Positions 10,545 through 20,922 of a stretch of 64,000 bases of DNA are shown in pieces (position 1 is the first letter of the stretch; every line of letters starts with the position of its first letter). Both the position numbers and the translations under genes were made by a program. Below the pieces are notes generated by a model, which ran no database searches, was not told where the DNA came from, and saw only the letters and a program-made list of their open reading frames with translations. The DNA comes from Coemansia sp. RSA 487 (Eukaryota; Kickxellomycota; Kickxellomycetes; Kickxellales; Kickxellaceae): NCBI GenBank assembly GCA_027577595.1, contig JANBRJ010000030.1:93633-157632 (forward strand), in the 5' to 3' direction.

Positions 10545-10775
10545 CTAGGTGCTGGCTTTCTTCATTTTCTTTTTAATTTCTCTACCTTCAAGTGGACTTA
10601 TTCGAATAGATTGGCCTTTGATCACAACTTTCATACTGCCATATTTGTCTGCGTTGTAACTAAACGGTATTTTTTTATCTGTGAAGAAGCTGACAACCTT
10701 GTCTACTAGCGTTGTATTGGCATTTTTATTAATTGTAGACGTTGTGCTAGTACGGCTAGTAGATGGACGGTCCAT
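10545..10775 (-). CDS. Family A tiny protein (member A1)
   Basis: 76 residues; no known family recognised. After a Ser/Thr-rich start of ~20 residues it follows the pattern shared with the other small genes of this window: a helix with LVDKVVSFF, a strand region KIPFSYN, a turn with GSMKVVIKG, a strand QSIRISPLEG and a final helix REIKKKMKK. No signal peptide or membrane segment. A TATATAA box lies 112-118 bases upstream of the ATG. The C-terminus is strongly basic. Placement in the family is by eye from the spacing of hydrophobic, Gly and Glu positions; it is the most divergent intact member apart from A3. Confidence 0.55.
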   Translation of the reverse strand: MDRPSTSRTSTTSTINKNANTTLVDKVVSFFTDKKIPFSYNADKYGSMKVVIKGQSIRISPLEGREIKKKMKKAST

Positions 10776-11695
10776 TTTCAGATATACTGAAATTAATTGT
10801 ATATGTGTAACTATTAGGATGTGAATGTGTTAAAAATAAAAGTATAGTTCAAGGAGAGAGAAAAACCATCGCCCTGACAGCTTGCCTTATATAGTCGAGC
10901 CTTCTCATACTTTCTGCCTCTTGCCCACGTTTATTTCTTTTTGACACATTCACACATCATGAAACATATCCTTTGTATCAATGCAGCCATAGTTTTCCCT
11001 TCTCAAAATGCATAAAAAAGCGCGACATGTTTACTGCGTCTCTAGCATTTGAACAAATGAATAAAAAAGCAACTGCAATCACTGGTGGCAAATGTCCGCC
11101 ATTGTGGAAAATTGGCTTCAATTGGTCGTTTAGAACAAAAATACAAAGAGCTTTCAACGTAATTAAAAAAGAAGCGTAGACTTGGCAAGCTCTTTATGTT
11201 GGGGGAAATTGCTCCCTTTTCCCTTAGCATGTGTAGTATCGGGAGCGGAAAAAGACAAATATGTGCAGTCTTACTTGGTGCTGGAAGAAAAATGTTTGCC
11301 TAGTTTTTTTTTTAAATGGCTACGACTGGTGGATACGCATCGACATTACAATTTGTTGAATCCAGAGGATTGATCTCTATATATGGTCATTCCGGCTTTG
11401 TGAACAGTACTAGTTTGCAATCAACTACCATCCTTTCCGATACATTATACTTTGACATTTGATACACTTTACACGGGTTCATAGTTTTTCCCGCTTGTTG
11501 GTTGGCCCGGTGAAACTGGCTGATTGAATTTTATCTGATAAAAGCTTATCTTTGCTTGACATATATAAAGATGACAAAGTTAGTAAAATATATCCTATAT
11601 ATTGGAGAACATGTAGATTTGCTTTTTCCTTGATGCTCTTTACTTGCGTGCTGCAATGAGAAACTAATATCAAAAAAATACAGGTATTTAATTGT
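10776..11695. other. AT-rich spacer between family A genes
   Basis: Contains the promoter of the 10.5 kb gene. A plus-strand frame at 11057-11179 (40 codons, basic: ending RTKIQRAFNVIKKEA) has no clear relative and may be chance. Confidence 0.5.
10887..10893 (-). promoter_or_regulatory. TATA box of A1
   Basis: TATATAA on the minus strand, 112 bases before the A1 start. The same spacing (112-120) recurs in front of the genes at 13.2 and 18.9 kb. Confidence 0.5.
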
Positions 11696-11869
11696 TTACT
11701 GCTTTGTTCTATTTAGCTGCGCTTCAATCTCTTTGCGTTCCTTATCATCTACTTTTAGGTCATTGTGTCCACTGAAGCTGTAGATTGATGTTCTGCCTTG
11801 TTTAGTTATTTTAGGTATGCTACCCCCTCCGTACAACTGTATGACCTTGTTTACCAGTGTTTTGTTCAT
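11696..11869 (-). CDS. Family A tiny protein (member A2)
   Basis: 57 residues, ATG at 11869. It reads MNKTLVNKVIQLYGGG, then SIPKITKQGRTSIYSFSGHN, then DLKVDDKERKEIEAQLNR. This parallels the intact members at 29.7 and 30.8 kb almost position by position: LVN plus a hydrophobic pair, a Gly before an aromatic strand (SIYSFSGHN against YAYDFEGHN), then a Glu-rich helix with KEI. No known domain, signal peptide or membrane span. A minus-strand TATATAAATA element lies about 165 bases upstream. Confidence 0.65.
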   Translation of the reverse strand: MNKTLVNKVIQLYGGGSIPKITKQGRTSIYSFSGHNDLKVDDKERKEIEAQLNRTKQ

Positions 11870-13051
11870 TCTGATAATAATTTTAACTTATTGCTTTTAG
11901 TTTTGGTTGGCAATGGCTAATGCTTAGATGCAAGAGTGATAACTTGAAATCAGTGTATGGGATTCCGATACAGAGTAATATATGGCAGTACAAAGTTGTC
12001 TGCTTCTTCCGAGGTAATCTGCTTCTTCCGTCCTATTTATATATGGAAAAATGTTACACATATATTATCAACACACTATACTGATGTATAAGAACATTTG
12101 GTGTGCTTACTTTAAATGAAAACGACACACACAAAACATAGACAAGATCCCGTTCCCGCCCACCCCCAAAATGTAACATTTTAAAGTCTTGACCACAGCA
12201 ACTATTTCTTCAAATGTAAATAAACAATTCGAATTCTTTGCTGTTAAGAGTTGTATCGACAGCTTGTGCCTGTAAAATAAGCACAGGCAGCCATCAGCAA
12301 TAACAGGAATTTTAGAAAGAAACCGGAAGACCTCAGCGGGTTGGGGGTATTGGATTTTTATTTTATAAACGCCCAACAAGTAGCACGTTTCTTTGTAAAA
12401 AAATAAAAAAATAAAAGTAGATGTATAAACTTGTTTGTCGCTGGCGGGGGTTCGAGGGTAAAAATAGAATATTTATTAGCTGCCAAGTACAGATTCGTCG
12501 CTACTGTGAAAATATCCCATGTTTACACATTAACAAATTATTCCAACAATTTGCAACATGGTGAAGTAGCCTTCACCATATCCAACAGCAGGTATCCTTG
12601 ACCCAACTAAAAAGGTAACCACTGCGATTGAATGTTTTAGCACCCTGGCCCCCATTTTAATGTTAATATCGAAATACAATGGTTTCAATAAACCTCTAAA
12701 TCCAGTTTATCTGTTTTAGTTCAGTCATGTCAAGATTCAGCACATTTGTTTCTAATTTAATTCGTTAATTATAAAGTTTGAATATATCGTAAAAGCATTA
12801 AACTTGCTAACTTTCACTAAACTGAGATATTGGGCAGCACACACGCCACCAAATATAACGTGTAAAGTTTGGTGTGGTTTCTGCTGGTAGATTCCAGATA
12901 GCAGTCTAGAGCTGTCATGTCAATGTGTGCATTTCTAAAAAAAAGATCCTCCAAATGCACAGATAATCGTTGTACCAGCAACATTTCCTAAAAATAAAAC
13001 TTTATATTTAGAGTATTGACAACAAATAAAAGGCTTGGCCGGGAGCAATGT
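11870..13051. other. AT-rich spacer
   Basis: Holds the A2 promoter element (12034-12044) and little else. A 90-codon minus-strand frame at 12107-12379 is hydrophobic and Cys-rich without any recognisable motif. A short perfect hairpin (GGTGAA/TTCACC) lies near 12560. Confidence 0.5.
12034..12044 (-). promoter_or_regulatory. TATA-like element upstream of A2
   Basis: ATATATAAATA on the minus strand, about 165 bases before the A2 start codon. Confidence 0.4.
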
Positions 13052-13231
13052 TTAAGAAGGCTTCATGTTATATGCTCTCCACTTTTTGTTTAGTTTCTCG
13101 TAATCTTCAAACGATCCCTTAAATGAAGTATCGGTTCCAATCTTTAGGGTGTATGAGTTATCTTGGTTAAGATGTGCAGTCAATGGTTTAGAGCCATCAT
13201 AGTTACTAATCTTGTCACTGTTGTCTGACAT
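13052..13231 (-). CDS. Family A-like tiny protein (member A3)
   Basis: 59 residues, ATG at 13231. Pattern: DKISNYDGSKPLTAHLNQD, then NSYTLKIGTDTSF, then FEDYEKLNKKWRAYN. The central aromatic strand and the last helix with E-x-Y-E-x-L fit family A, but the first helix is shortened, so kinship is tentative. No signal peptide. A perfect TATATAAA lies 114 bases upstream on the same strand, which supports a real, transcribed gene. Confidence 0.5.
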   Translation of the reverse strand: MSDNSDKISNYDGSKPLTAHLNQDNSYTLKIGTDTSFKGSFEDYEKLNKKWRAYNMKPS

Positions 13232-13905
13232 GTTCAGTTAATTAAATAATTTGTTGCTTTATATTAAGATGCTGGTTGTAGGGCATTAATGAATTGTTCA
13301 TGACAGACATATTTTTAAGTAGGGAAGGGAAGCTGTTGTTTCTGTTTATATAGTGCAAGACACAGGTGATGCCAACTTGTATATCCTGTACACTAATATT
13401 AATTTATCGTCGTCTAAGAAACACCAAAATGCTTAATTAAAAAAGGTAAAGTCGTGGCTACCTTTGCCGTTTTGTATTTCGAGTTGTTAATGGAGCACTT
13501 GATTGCGTATGAAAACGACTGAGCTGGCCTTTTAAGCATTGTAAAGGAAACAATTAAATATTTTAAAAAGAAAATGGTTTTTTTTAATAAAACCGCCAAC
13601 ATTGGTTGCAAGAAACAAAATAATTTATACAAGGCGAAGCAACATTTACTTGGCAGTCACTCAGATAGCAATTCATCGCAATTTAGTTTAAAAGTAATTG
13701 GAAGCATCTGAGAAAGATGTGAAAGCGTGACGTTTACACATATTTTTCATGCGCGATGTCATAGCACACGATGTGGATAGACATCCGCTGATATAGGCAC
13801 CGCTAACACAAACGCCTTTACATGGATTCCAGAGGAAGATGTGGGTTGTATTTATTTTGAAATCGAAAGCATGGAGGAGGGTTTTGCTCTAGCCATCAAG
13901 ATTGC
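13232..13905. other. AT-rich spacer
   Basis: Promoter of A3 (TATATAAA at 13345-13352) and 3' flank of the NDUFA12 gene. A 72-codon minus-strand frame at 13414-13632 shows no motif. Confidence 0.5.
13345..13352 (-). promoter_or_regulatory. TATA box of A3
   Basis: TATATAAA on the minus strand, 114 bases before the A3 start. Confidence 0.5.
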
Positions 13906-14328
13906 TTACGACCGCGACGCAGCAATGGGTTCCCATGAATCGACCTTTGGGCGGACAGTATTGTACGTAACGCTAGCTTTATTGGTTCCTGTATAGTTTT
14001 CGTAGTGAGGGAAGGCCATCCACTTGGGACGACATAGGGACGCAGCATCCTCAGTGGCCGATGCTTTGGGAATCTCGTCAGTGGTTTTGTGGAGCCACGA
14101 GTGCCAGCGAGGCGGGATCTGGCTGGCATCCATGTACCTGTGGCTGGCGGCAGGAAGGCACCAGCGCTCACGGCCATAGCGTTCCTCTGGGTTCACGTAG
14201 TACCGGTTTCCCAGCTCGTCGACGCCAACAAGTTTGCCCCACTTGGCATCATCGAGTTTGCGCAGAATTTCAAAATCCTTGCGTGGCGACTGTCTAAGCA
14301 TGAACTTTAGAAAACGTGGCAGCGACAT
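13906..14328 (-). CDS. NDUFA12: Complex I accessory subunit NDUFA12 (B17.2)
   Basis: 140 residues, the usual length. The core LVGVDELGNRYYVN, the ERYGRERW segment and IPPRWHSWLHKTTDEIP are the B17.2 signature; the end (KWMAFPHYENYTGTNKASV ... YNTVRPKVDSWEP) matches the NDUFA12 tail and separates it from the assembly factor NDUFAF2, which lacks it. The protein is a matrix-arm subunit of respiratory NADH:ubiquinone oxidoreductase, so this fungus keeps complex I. No long presequence is seen, as in other family members. Confidence 0.9.
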   Translation of the reverse strand: MSLPRFLKFMLRQSPRKDFEILRKLDDAKWGKLVGVDELGNRYYVNPEERYGRERWCLPAASHRYMDASQIPPRWHSWLHKTTDEIPKASATEDAASLCRPKWMAFPHYENYTGTNKASVTYNTVRPKVDSWEPIAASRS

Positions 14329-14588
14329 TTCGAATTATGAAGAAAAAGAGAGAACCAGAGAAGTATATAGAATCTATAAAAGCACAACTGAAAGGGATAG
14401 CTTTTTTAAAATTGCAAATCAGAAAAGCGATAAAGCAAAAGAAAAGGGGAAGGTGGAGACAATTAAGAAAAAAGCTTGATATCTTGTGGCCAAATCTTTA
14501 AACTCAAAGCCCGCAAGGTTTCAAGAAAATCATCATTTTTATACTCTTTAGCTTTTTAAATTGCCTTTCATACTGGGATTTCTCTTGA

Positions 14589-14824
14589 ATGGTGGAAACA
14601 CAAGCAGCCGGTGCGTTCGGACTAGGACGCCGAGCGCTCGGACTGGTTCTTTTGCTCTGCGTGGTGTTTATCTGGGTCGCATCTTCCTTTCTCGTCAGCA
14701 ACCTATTTGGTGAGCAAGAGTTCAACCAGCCCTTCTTTATCACATATCTGAACACCGGGACCTTTTCTCTCTATCTGGTCGGTACTCTAGCATCGCATAT
14801 CTGCAGAGGCTGCGCAAAGCAGCA

Positions 14825-14860
<36 letters not shown>

Positions 14861-15737
14861 AGCAACAGAGCGGCTGCGCACAAGCGACGACATGCCTCGT
14901 TCCTCCAGCAGCGACACTGCGCCGGAAGCATTGCCGTTGGTTCGCCGCAGCAGCACTTCCGGCGAGGAGGAGCTGCGGAACGTGGCTCACGTGTATCCGG
15001 ACATAGCGCAGGATAAGCTAGGGACACGCGAGACGGTGCGGCTGGGTGTGCAATTCTGCGTGCTGTGGTTTGCCGCCAACGTCACACAGAACGCGTCGCT
15101 TGCGTACACGACGGTGGCAAGCTCCTCAATCCTTTGTGCGACATCGGGGCTGTTCACGCTTCTGATCGGCGCAGCAGGCGGTGTTGAGCAGCTGAATGCT
15201 ACGCGTCTGTGCGCAGTGGCTGCCAGCATCGCCGGCGTCTACAGCATAGTCAAGTACGGGACCAACGAGAGCCACGGGGCCAGCACTATGGCGCATGCAT
15301 GGATCGGTGACCTGCTGGCGCTGTCCAGTGCTGCGCTCTACGGATGCTACACCACGCTACTGAAGCGCAAGATCGGCGACGAGTCGAGGCTCGATGCGCC
15401 GCTGTTCTTTGGCAGTGTCGGCGTGGCCAACATTGTGCTGCTGTGGCCCGGCTTTCCGCTGCTGCACAAGCTGGGTGTTGAGCGGTTCCAGGTCCCAGCA
15501 TCACCGCGGATCTGGGGCATGGTGGTTGTGAATGCGCTGGTCGGTACGTTTGTGTCGGACTACCTGTGGCTGCAGTCGATGCTAATGACGTCGCCACTGG
15601 TGGTCACCCTGGGCCTTTCGCTGACTATCCCGCTCAGCATGGCTGGCGACATTGTCCTTAAGGGGCTGGGCGTTTCGCTGCCGTACTGCGTGGGTGCTGT
15701 TCTGGTTCTGTCTGGCTTTATTGCCGCTAATCTGTAG
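14589..15737 (+). CDS. SLC35F5-like membrane transporter (EamA/DMT fold)
   Basis: 382 residues with about ten membrane segments. The start LLLCVVFIWVASSFLVSNLF and FNQPFFITYLNTGTFSLYL is the hallmark of the SLC35F5/yeast YML018C group. A cytosolic loop at about 77-135 holds 12 consecutive Pro and Ser-rich sequence. Then come the second-half helices (FAANVTQNASLAYTTVASSSIL ... GDLLALSSAALYGCYTTLLKRK). Known members sit in the vacuole or Golgi membrane; the substrate is unsettled. It is divergent from NDUFA12 with a 260-base spacer. Confidence 0.85.
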
Positions 15738-15954
15738 ATCCTCGCAATCAGCTGGGATTACCTCCCCCCCGCTTTCTGGAAATCAGCAAATGTCTCCTCC
15801 GTTTGAAAGATCAGGAGACTTTTTTGCTCCATCCTTTTTTTCACTTCTTTCTTTCCTTTGCACTTTTACCTTTGTTATATAAATTCCACTATTTTTCAAC
15901 TTTGCCTGTATGGCGCTTTAGCTTTCCTTTTAGACAAAAGAGCTGAAAGCAATA

Positions 15955-17664
15955 ATGGACCTGTTTTTTGGAGCATCAAAGGAAGCGGCGTCCAAGAAAG
16001 CACCGCAGCCGACTGTAAACATACGAGTTGAGGAAAGGATTGTTGGCAAGCGAGATGCCCGCGCACTGTCAACAGGCAAAAAGCCCAAAGGATCCTCGGT
16101 CGCGCATCGAGAAGACGAGACAAAGAGGCGGCGAAGGCGACCACATAATAGCAGCCACGAAGAGACGGTGCAAAAGAAAAGGAGAAGCTACGAGCGCGGA
16201 ACGTCTGCTGTTGCGCGCGCAGTGGCTTCGTCCAGGGATCGGGAGATTGTCAATAGGAACCGGGAGCGCGTCGGGTCGCTTCCCACGTCCCCGCGGCTAG
16301 AAAACTCGCCTGACAGAGTCAAGACAGCTAGCGATACGAGGAAACACGATCGCGCCCAGCGAGTGCAAAAGAAGCGAAAAGAACCCGTGGATGAGAAAGA
16401 GGAGCCTGCGTTGGCGCCTGCAGCCGAGATCGAGCGTTGTGCCAGCGTGCCAGCACACCCTGGAGGTGCGCATCATAGCAGCGCAATGCTCTCAGCCATG
16501 CCGTCACCCACGATGGATCATGACGATGGCTCGAACGCAGTGGTCAGCTCGGCAGACGCAGTCAAGCAAAGCGAGACCCACTATGAGGACTATTTTGAGT
16601 GGAGCGACGCAGGAGAGCGGCTCAAAACAATCGAATTGCTGCTACCGGCCCCCGGCTCTAGCGAGATGTTTTCGCTGCTGATGCCACGGTCGTTTGACCG
16701 TGAGGCAACAGAGCCACGCGACGAGTACTTGCCGGTCAACGACCTTCTGGCGACGGTGCGCGTAGTGGCGCGGTATCTGGTCGATTCGCCCGAGTTCCAG
16801 ACCCGCGTATGCGACGACAAGGAGAACGGAATCATGCGGCAGCTGGAGCGCGCGCGCAACCGGCGCAATGGTGGCGACCTTGTGCGCGCAATCGACTCCT
16901 TCAATGCGATGCTCAAAGACGAGCGTGTGGCGGGGCGTGCCGGGCCTTGTTTCGACAGCGCAAGCATTCCATCAGATCTGGCGATCCATATAATAGAGCA
17001 GATATACAACCGGGTTGTGGCGCCGACGGTCGCTCTGCTGCGCCAATACAAGGCGTTCTCAAACAACGTGTACGGCGAGATCCTGCCAACGCTTGTCAAC
17101 CAGATCATCGACGAGGCACGAATCACCAGCGACTGCGTGTTTTTGGATCTGGGATGTGGAATCGGCAACGTTGTGCTGCAAGTGGCCGCACAGACTGGGT
17201 GCCAGGCGTCCGGGATTGAGATCATGAAAGTGCCTGCACGCTTTGCGCAGCGCCAGGCGCGCGAGTTCGAGCGCCGCATGCGCCAGTACCGGCTGGACCA
17301 TGGGTCCGTGCAAGTGTGGCGCGGCGACTTTTGCGAGAGCGTCGAGGTCCAACGCTTGCTGCCCAAGGCGGATGTGCTGCTGGTCAACAACTATGCGTTT
17401 GACGGCCCACTCAATCAGATTCTACTTCAGATGTTCTTGGATCTAAAGGAGGGCGCACGCATTGTGTCGCTCAAGCCGTTTGTCACGCCAGACCACAAGA
17501 TCAACGCACGCAACATCTACTCGCCCGAAAGTATCCTGACAGTTAAGCGGCATGCGTATTGGAGCCAATGCGTCAGCTGGACCGACAATGGTGGCGAGTA
17601 CTTTGTGCAGACTGTCGATCGCTCGCGGATGCGAGAGTTTCTAACGTCTCATGGCATGGCCTGA
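15955..17664 (+). CDS. DOT1: Histone H3K79 methyltransferase Dot1
   Basis: 569 residues. The first ~210 are Lys/Arg/Ser rich and disordered, fitting the DNA- and nucleosome-binding tail of fungal Dot1. The catalytic domain spans ~310-565: an N-terminal helical part ending YGEILPTLVNQIIDEA, SAM motif I VFLDLGCGIGNVVLQVA (Asp398), motif EIMKVPARFAQRQAREFERRM, GDFCES, then VLLVNNYAFDGPLNQ and GARIVSLKPFV. The NN..F pair and the D-x-G-x-G-x-G loop are the known SAM-binding parts. Motif I has Cys where most homologues have Ser/Thr. It acts in the nucleus on H3 Lys79, in silencing and checkpoint control. It is tandem to the transporter gene. Confidence 0.93.
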   Translation: MDLFFGASKEAASKKAPQPTVNIRVEERIVGKRDARALSTGKKPKGSSVAHREDETKRRRRRPHNSSHEETVQKKRRSYERGTSAVARAVASSRDREIVNRNRERVGSLPTSPRLENSPDRVKTASDTRKHDRAQRVQKKRKEPVDEKEEPALAPAAEIERCASVPAHPGGAHHSSAMLSAMPSPTMDHDDGSNAVVSSADAVKQSETHYEDYFEWSDAGERLKTIELLLPAPGSSEMFSLLMPRSFDREATEPRDEYLPVNDLLATVRVVARYLVDSPEFQTRVCDDKENGIMRQLERARNRRNGGDLVRAIDSFNAMLKDERVAGRAGPCFDSASIPSDLAIHIIEQIYNRVVAPTVALLRQYKAFSNNVYGEILPTLVNQIIDEARITSDCVFLDLGCGIGNVVLQVAAQTGCQASGIEIMKVPARFAQRQAREFERRMRQYRLDHGSVQVWRGDFCESVEVQRLLPKADVLLVNNYAFDGPLNQILLQMFLDLKEGARIVSLKPFVTPDHKINARNIYSPESILTVKRHAYWSQCVSWTDNGGEYFVQTVDRSRMREFLTSHGMA

Positions 17665-18704
17665 ACTTTTTGATATGCTGCGATTTTTTTTGCATTCTTC
17701 TGAATATATATGCTTTCTGTTTTTATTAGCTGATGCAAGTTTTTGTGAATGTATAGTTGCTCACTTTTGGAGTTAATTTGCCTGGCGGGGTTTGTTGTGT
17801 ATAATTTCCAGTTTTCGTAAATAGCCTCAATACAAAAGCATAGATTAAGTCCAAAGTAGGAATGAAGTAACTAACCCGGATATAATTCAGTCGGATGTTG
17901 GCTTGTAATATGGATAGAAAAGGGGCGGTTGACTATTTAAGTTCGATTACTATAGCACTATGCTACGGTATTTCGAGATACAGTTCAGTGTCCTTTTTAA
18001 ATGAACAATACACATTCAATCTTTGAGTTTAAAGCCCTCTACATTTCCTTCCATGTGCTCCTTCACAAATACTTTAGCCCTTTCTTCATCGTGATTACCA
18101 TAAATACCGTTAATTATGGTTCCTGGAGCTGTTTTTGGTTTGGGACCTGTTTTTTGTGTGTGTGCGTAGGTATGAATAAAGGTACTTTAACAATGAGAAA
18201 ATATAATAAACCTTGTATTGCACTGCATTGAGGTTGAGGTTGGGTATGAGGAAACACATATTTTAAAACTCTTTCCCGTGAAAGCAGGTCTATATACGTG
18301 CAAACACTGTACATGGCCCACTTTGGAGCACGTAAAAGCTTTTTATCAATCATGGAAATACCAATGATTGGTATCACATTTATTCAATCCAATATCTCGC
18401 ATTATCTATTCCAATCATGCATACCACTTATCAATTTATATATCGCGTTTGTTGTAATTTACAAATGTATCATATAGTATCACCTTGGGATCTGTTTTTT
18501 AGTACATCATTTTTTTGAATCCACGTAAAAGTGATTCTCACCGCAGTTAACTGGCTTCTGGATATACATTTAATAAATTTTATTTTAAAAAAGAACTTGG
18601 TATTGCTTGGTAGGATTAACTGAATTAACACTTTAAATTTTAACAGATGTCAAAGCAACGTTCTTTCAGAAATATTCAGTCGAAAGCATTTCAAAATATG
18701 TGCC
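17665..18704. other. AT-rich spacer with a coding-like fragment
   Basis: On the minus strand, about 18150-18010, a frame without a suitable start reads APGTIINGIYGNHDEERAKV then FVKEHMEGNVEGFKLKD and stop. Its composition is protein-like and a minus-strand TATATAGAC lies near 18283, so it may be the end of a small or decayed gene. I could not place a start or splice sites. Otherwise nothing seen. Confidence 0.35.
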
Positions 18705-18893
18705 CTAAGGTTGGCCCATATGTGTGTCTCCATCACTATCTATATCACCTGGCGCTTTATCCTTCGACGTGTCCATAGGTGTAACTACTTCCTTAGGTTT
18801 AGCTGCACTACCGGAAGCATTATACTTTTTCTTTTTCGAGAGCTTCGGGGATTTCGGAGGATGCTTCAATCCTTTTGGCTTCCCAGTTGTCAT
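18705..18893 (-). CDS. Small Lys-rich protein, unrecognised
   Basis: 62 residues. The first half is basic (KPKGLKHPPKSPKLSKKKKY), resembling a nuclear localisation or nucleic-acid-binding tail; the second half is acidic (DTSKDKAPGDIDSDGDTHM). Low complexity and predicted disorder throughout. A TATA element (ATATAAATA) lies 120 bases upstream on the same strand, the same spacing as in the family A genes A1 and A3. I recognise no family and it does not align with family A. Confidence 0.45.
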   Translation of the reverse strand: MTTGKPKGLKHPPKSPKLSKKKKYNASGSAAKPKEVVTPMDTSKDKAPGDIDSDGDTHMGQP

Positions 18894-19683
18894 GTTTTGA
18901 AGTAATTATATTTGAACTGGATGGATTGTATGTGTAAGTTGTTGATAAGTATAACAAGGTAGGAATGCGTTTGATGTAAAGGAAAAGCTATGTATACTGA
19001 ATTTCATTTCAATATTTATATGAGTTCACTGGCGACCTCCCCACTAAATATAGACAAAGCATGTACTGTCTTTTTTTTTTGGCACATTTCGTTCCCCAAT
19101 TAATTCCAGCTTTTATTTTTAGGAGTTGGAAACAGAATATATACGATATTCTTTCAAATATATTTAATGCTTTTTAAAATACGAATGGGTATCAGCTGAA
19201 CAAACAGAAAAGTACCTGCTCTATTTTAAAAGCTCGAAAACAAATGCTTAATCTGAAGAAAAGGCAAAAAACCCGCAGCAGCAGCGATGACAAGGGAAAG
19301 TAAACAAATTGGGGAGGGAAGCAAGCGAAAGACAGAAAGAAATATAATACAAAGAGCGCAAGCAAAGGTAGGGGAAAGGTAGGGGAGACTTCATCCATGG
19401 CAACAGTGCTAGAAGCAGCTGAAGCAGGAAGAACAACGTGCAGATGCAGCGAATACGCTTTTATAGAGAATAATTATACGGAGCAAAGGGGGAAGAGAAA
19501 GCACAAGGGAAATTGAAAATTTCTACGCATCATCTCTTTTCCAAGCATTTCTTTGTGCTTGTCTTTTTGCGATCCGGCACTTCCTGTCTTTTCTGATTTT
19601 GTTCTTCTTTTTATGTTGCTATTAGTTCATTAGACAAATCAGTTCGTTACTAAATTCAAACCTCGAAAAACACATTGCACCCA
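18894..19683. other. Spacer before GGTase-I beta gene
   Basis: Divergent promoter region. TATA-like element for the 18.7 kb gene at 19013-19021. Nothing else recognised. Confidence 0.55.
19013..19021 (-). promoter_or_regulatory. TATA element of the 18.7 kb gene
   Basis: ATATAAATA on the minus strand, 120 bases before the start codon at 18893. Confidence 0.4.
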
Positions 19684-20712
19684 ATGGCAACCACACTCTC
19701 GATAGACAAGCATGCCAGGTACTTCAAGCACTGCCTGACGATGCTTCCAGCAGAAACGGTGTCGCTCGATGCCACACGCATGACGCTGACGCATATCTGC
19801 CTGGCAGGACTGGCGGCGCTGGGCAGACTCGATGAGATGGTTCCAGCTGGCAAGCGAACGGAGATGGTCGAGTGGATATACGCACAGCAGATCCCCGCTG
19901 CACCGGGAAACGCAGCGTACCGGGGGTTCCGCGGCGGAAGCCTCTTTGGGCCGCACGACAAGTGCGAGTACGTGCCAGCAAACAGCGGCAACGTTGCGGC
20001 GACATACAGCGCCCTGAGCGCGCTGCTTATTCTGGGCGACGACCTGTCGCGAGTGGACAAGAAGGCCATTGTGCACGTGCTCAAGCAATTGCAGCAGCCA
20101 TCGGGGACGTTTGTGCCGCACCCGGGGACCACCGAGCGCGACCCGCGGTTTATCTTTTGCGCGTGCGCAATCTCTTACATTCTGGACGATTGGAGCGGCG
20201 TCGATAAGGATGCAGCCACCAGGTACATCGCTGGGTGCGTCAACTTTGACGGCGGAATGACGCAGGCGCCGCTCCAGGAATCGCATGGCGGCCACCTGTA
20301 CTGCTGCGTGGCCAGCCTTTCGCTGATGGGCACTTTGGATGCCGCGCTCCCTGACCGCACCCGCACGCTCCAGTGGGCCATACTTCACCAGAACGGCGGG
20401 TACCAGGGCCGCACCAACAAGGCCCCCGACACGTGCTACTCGTTCTGGATTGGCGCTTCGGTGGAGATGCTTGGTGGCCACGAGCTGGTCAATGCTGATG
20501 AAATCACTGCTTTCATCCAGCAGTGCGAGACTGCGTATGGCGGTGTCTCGAAGACCCCAGGCGTCAGACCCGATCCGCTGCACTCGGCGCTGGGCATCAC
20601 TGGCTACGGCTTCTATCGCCCCGAAGAGCTCCCGCGCATGTCGCCCGAGCTGCTGCTGCCCGAAGCTATTGTCCAGGGTCTAAGGGCTACGCGATCCAAA
20701 TGCGCTGTCTAA
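19684..20712 (+). CDS. CDC43: Geranylgeranyltransferase I beta subunit
   Basis: 342 residues from the ATG at 19684. The N-terminus (KHARYFKHCLTMLPAE) and the SLDATRMTLTHICLAGLAAL block match PGGT1B. Prenyltransferase repeats follow: YGGFRGG-like AYRGFRGGSLFG, LQQPSGTF, VNFDGGMTQAP, ESHGGHLYCCVASLSLMG and HQNGGYQGRTNKAPDTCYSFW. The zinc ligands are visible as Asp and Cys of DTCYSFW and His of DPLHSALG. GGTase-I adds geranylgeranyl to CaaL proteins such as Rho1 and Cdc42, which connects it to wall growth. Ypt7, with its CAC end, would instead use GGTase-II. Confidence 0.93.
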   Translation: MATTLSIDKHARYFKHCLTMLPAETVSLDATRMTLTHICLAGLAALGRLDEMVPAGKRTEMVEWIYAQQIPAAPGNAAYRGFRGGSLFGPHDKCEYVPANSGNVAATYSALSALLILGDDLSRVDKKAIVHVLKQLQQPSGTFVPHPGTTERDPRFIFCACAISYILDDWSGVDKDAATRYIAGCVNFDGGMTQAPLQESHGGHLYCCVASLSLMGTLDAALPDRTRTLQWAILHQNGGYQGRTNKAPDTCYSFWIGASVEMLGGHELVNADEITAFIQQCETAYGGVSKTPGVRPDPLHSALGITGYGFYRPEELPRMSPELLLPEAIVQGLRATRSKCAV

Positions 20713-20922
20713 TCCGAAGGCTGCGGAACCAGCGGAGATGACATCACGCTTCGCAAGCCCTAGCTTTATTTTTAGCTCTGAAGGTTCTTGGCACTGTTTT
20801 CTCTTTGACCTATTCTGCTCTTGGAAGTTTCTTTCTTTCTTTCTTTCTTTCCTTCTGCATTTTCCACTTCTGGCACCCCTTTTTCCTTCATATACAACAG
20901 TTCGTATAAATAGCAGACCATC

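Noticed and set aside
12107-12379. A 90-codon minus-strand frame
   Set aside because: Hydrophobic, Cys-rich translation without family pattern, TATA box or relatives; probably chance.
19639-20583. A 314-codon minus-strand frame opposite CDC43
   Set aside because: GC-rich coding sequence often leaves the antisense open; CDC43 is clearly identified by its zinc ligands and prenyltransferase repeats.
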